Assembly (NCBI GenBank): GCA_947361355.1
Contig: CANAIR010000018.1
Location: 1 to 37,191, forward strand
DNA: 37,191 bases
From: an uncultured Clostridium sp.
Lineage (GTDB): Bacteria; Bacillota; Clostridia; TANB77; CAG-465
Reading direction: 5' to 3'
Both the position numbers and the translations under genes were made by a program. The notes beneath the pieces are model-generated. The model had not been told where the DNA came from. It saw only the letters and a program-made list of their open reading frames with translations, and made no database searches. This document shows, one piece after another, positions 35,242-37,191 of the stretch (positions are counted from its first letter, which is position 1; each line of letters opens with the position of its first letter).

Positions 35242-37014
35242 ATGAGTGCAAAGATTATAAATTCACATAGATATAAAAAGACTACAAGAAAAAAGGTAGC
35301 TAAAGCAAAATTAGCACAAAAAAATAATCTAAAATATAAAAAAGAAAAATTTAAAAATATTAAAGAAAAGAAAAAAGATAGTGTTACTACTTTTAATGAT
35401 TTAAATAATGGCTATGGTGAAAATTTTATAGAAAAAAACTTTGAAGCTTCACAAAATAAAAAAAGTTATTCTAGAAGAAATAATAAAATAAAAAACAAGA
35501 GAAAAACTAAAAGTTTTTTTAAGTTTTTGAAAGTAGCTGTATTAGTATTTTGTATAGGAGCAATAGGTGCAACATCTAAGATTATAGTAAAACATGAAAA
35601 TGAGATAGTAGTAGATGTAGAATCAAAACCTAAACAAAAAATAACTTTAGTGCAAGATTATGATTTTAAAATTGGAATGTCAAAACTTGATACAACAGAG
35701 TATTTGAAAACTAAAAACATAGTATTAAATGAACTTGTAAAGATGTCAAATAATTTACTTCTTAGTGTAAATAAAGATTATACAATAAATTATAAAGTGG
35801 CAAAATATGTAGAAAAAATAAATTCAAAAGAATATTTTATTGAAATAAATCCTGAATATAAAATTAGTGTAGATGAAATAAAAGATTCTATTGAGCAGAT
35901 TAAAAGTTTAGGTGACTCTAGTATATATTTTTCTACTGTAAATAACATAGAAACAGTGACAAAACAGGGAAATACAGAGCTTAAAATAAATTTAAAAAAC
36001 GATGATAATTATTTTTTATACAAATTAGATTTTCCTTTGGTAGCAAGTAGTAAAGAAAGTACTTATAGTATAAAAAATGTAGATGAAAATAGAAGTGTAC
36101 TTCTTACAAATGAAAAATCTAAATCAACATTAAAAAGTATAAAATTTACTGGATATTCTGATTCAGATGTACTAGTTGAAGATTTTAGAAATTTACAAGT
36201 TGATATGTTTACTGCTACTTCAGATAGTATAATTCAGCTTATAGGAAAACATGAATATAATGTGAAAAAATATAGGGATGGTCAAACTGTATTTTTATTT
36301 GGAAATAAAGATTCACAAATATTTAAAATAAAAGAAGTAAGGCAAGCTTTAGCATATTCTATAAATCGTGAAGAAATTATAAGAGAAGTAAATCCATCGT
36401 TTTCAGAAATAATTGATATTCCATATATATATAGCGATGTAAAAATGAAATATGATGTGTTTGGAGCTACGAATGCTTTACTTTCTCAAGGATGGCAAAA
36501 AATAGATGGAGTTTACAAAAAACAAATAGGTGATGAGTTAAAGATATTAGAGCTTAATTTATTAGTTAATGAAAATGATGCTACTAAGATTAAAATTGCG
36601 GAAAAAATAAAAGAAATGGCAGAAATAAATGGTATAAAAATAAACATAAATAGGCAAAAAGATGATGCTTTACAAGAGCATATAAATAATAAAAATTATG
36701 ATATTATTCTTGCAGATGTATATATAAATAATATACCTGATATATCATTTATACAAGATTATATAAATATAAATGATGAAATAAATAGTGCTATAAATAT
36801 AGTAAATAACAGTTCAATAGAAGAATTATCTAAAAATATTTCTGCACTACAAAATATTATATCAAGTGAAGTGGCATGTTTTGGAATTTTAGCAAGAGAT
36901 ACTAATATTATTTACCAAAAAAATATTAATGGATTTGATGATATAGGTTATATGAAATTATTTAATAATATTGAAAAATTAGGGAAAATACAAAGTATAA
37001 ATTCAGATATATAA
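35242..37014 (+). CDS. Membrane-anchored protein with peptide-binding (SBP_bac_5-like) domain
   Basis: This 590-aa protein has an unusual layout: a strongly basic N-terminal tail of about 90 residues (Lys-rich, KKTTRKKVAKAKLAQK), one membrane helix (about 92-112, FFKFLKVAVLVFCIGAIGAT) and a large outer domain. From about residue 365 the ectodomain follows the oligopeptide-binding (OppA/DppA) pattern: KEVRQALAYSINREEII, then NALLSQGWQKIDGVYKK, IAEKIKEMAEINGIKI and KNYDIILADVYINNIPD. There is no lipobox cysteine, signal-peptidase site or permease gene nearby, so ordinary import is unlikely. A tethered sensor or scaffold is possible. The basic tail could bind nucleic acid, lipid head groups or a partner. 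The ATG is behind GCAGGTGAT. Fold assignment is from motifs only. Confidence 0.8.
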   Translation: MSAKIINSHRYKKTTRKKVAKAKLAQKNNLKYKKEKFKNIKEKKKDSVTTFNDLNNGYGENFIEKNFEASQNKKSYSRRNNKIKNKRKTKSFFKFLKVAVLVFCIGAIGATSKIIVKHENEIVVDVESKPKQKITLVQDYDFKIGMSKLDTTEYLKTKNIVLNELVKMSNNLLLSVNKDYTINYKVAKYVEKINSKEYFIEINPEYKISVDEIKDSIEQIKSLGDSSIYFSTVNNIETVTKQGNTELKINLKNDDNYFLYKLDFPLVASSKESTYSIKNVDENRSVLLTNEKSKSTLKSIKFTGYSDSDVLVEDFRNLQVDMFTATSDSIIQLIGKHEYNVKKYRDGQTVFLFGNKDSQIFKIKEVRQALAYSINREEIIREVNPSFSEIIDIPYIYSDVKMKYDVFGATNALLSQGWQKIDGVYKKQIGDELKILELNLLVNENDATKIKIAEKIKEMAEINGIKININRQKDDALQEHINNKNYDIILADVYINNIPDISFIQDYININDEINSAINIVNNSSIEELSKNISALQNIISSEVACFGILARDTNIIYQKNINGFDDIGYMKLFNNIEKLGKIQSINSDI

Positions 37015-37045
37015 AATATTAGTTTTAATTATATGTAATAGAAAA

Positions 37046-37131
37046 TATTGTAAAATTATATTGTAATAAAAAAAAATTTGTTATATAATTAAAATGATTA
37101 AAGGTAAATATTGTAAACCTTTTGTAATAAA
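37046..37131 (+). repeat. Two direct repeats upstream of the last gene
   Basis: A copy at 37046-37070 and a copy at 37109-37131 share TATTGTAAA at the left and TGTAATAAA at the right, with 5-7 bases between and a 63-base period. The second copy includes AAACCTTT, which can also pair weakly with AAAGGT (37100-37105). They may be operator sites or AT-rich noise. Confidence 0.35.
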
Positions 37132-37182
37132 TATAGAAAAATAACTTTATAAAATAATATGTAAACAAAGGGAGAGAAAAGT

Positions 37183-37191
37183 ATGGAAACA
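37183..37191 (+). CDS. Start of a further gene, cut by the window edge
   Basis: The ATG at 37183 is 8 bases behind AAAGGGAG and starts M-E-T before the sequence ends. The product cannot be named. Confidence 0.6.

Overview
The window is very AT-rich (by eye about 25-30% GC, coding regions included) with Gram-positive signals throughout: AGGAGG-type ribosome binding sites, sigma-A promoters close to TTGACA-17-TATAAT, a CIRCE/HrcA heat-shock operon, a T-box leader on thrS, and U-tailed hairpin terminators after most genes. The spore proteins SpoVS and DpaA (dipicolinate synthase A subunit) point to an endospore-forming, low-GC Clostridia member. Assignment to an uncultured, gut-type lineage is inference only.

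Layout. 1-4.0 kb: 3' end of a sulfatase-modifying-factor-fold protein cut by the window edge, then tgt (queuosine) and a cardiolipin synthase. 4.1-7.6 kb: a hypothetical gene followed by a multi-spanning membrane gene broken by one in-frame stop codon, then a patatin-like lipase with a membrane-anchored partner. 7.7-12.7 kb: dpaA-folD, a convergent HAD-type nucleotidase, a large orphan protein (671 aa) and a small orphan protein. 12.7-18.6 kb: CIRCE-hrcA-grpE-dnaK-dnaJ, then rsmE from its own promoter; prmA, often found between dnaJ and rsmE, is absent. 18.7-23.4 kb: a compositionally distinct 146-aa orphan, then an ATPase/FtsX-permease/ATPase transporter operon preceded by an 11-bp tandem repeat. 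23.4-26.1 kb: an S66 peptidase, then on the minus strand a polysaccharide deacetylase and a membrane-tethered thermonuclease. 26.2-29.8 kb: ruvB-queH-membrane protein, then a DUF1848 protein. 29.9-32.0 kb: a 700-aa minus-strand orphan with a palindrome in its upstream region. 32.1-37.2 kb: T-box-thrS, a minus-strand zinc-ribbon protein, spoVS, a membrane-anchored protein with an oligopeptide-binding-protein-like ectodomain, and the first codons of another gene.

Most of the window is ordinary core chromosome: protein quality control, tRNA modification and charging, recombination, envelope and sporulation. No tRNA, rRNA, CRISPR array, insertion sequence, integrase or phage gene was seen. Items most worth following are the in-frame stop in the membrane gene (5015-5647), a ThrRS that lacks the N-terminal TGS domain, the tethered peptide-binding-like protein at the right end, the large orphans at 10.3 and 29.9 kb, two short genes of raised GC, and several palindromes or tandem repeats placed where operators would sit. 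I did not find convincing evidence for a wholly new multi-gene system.
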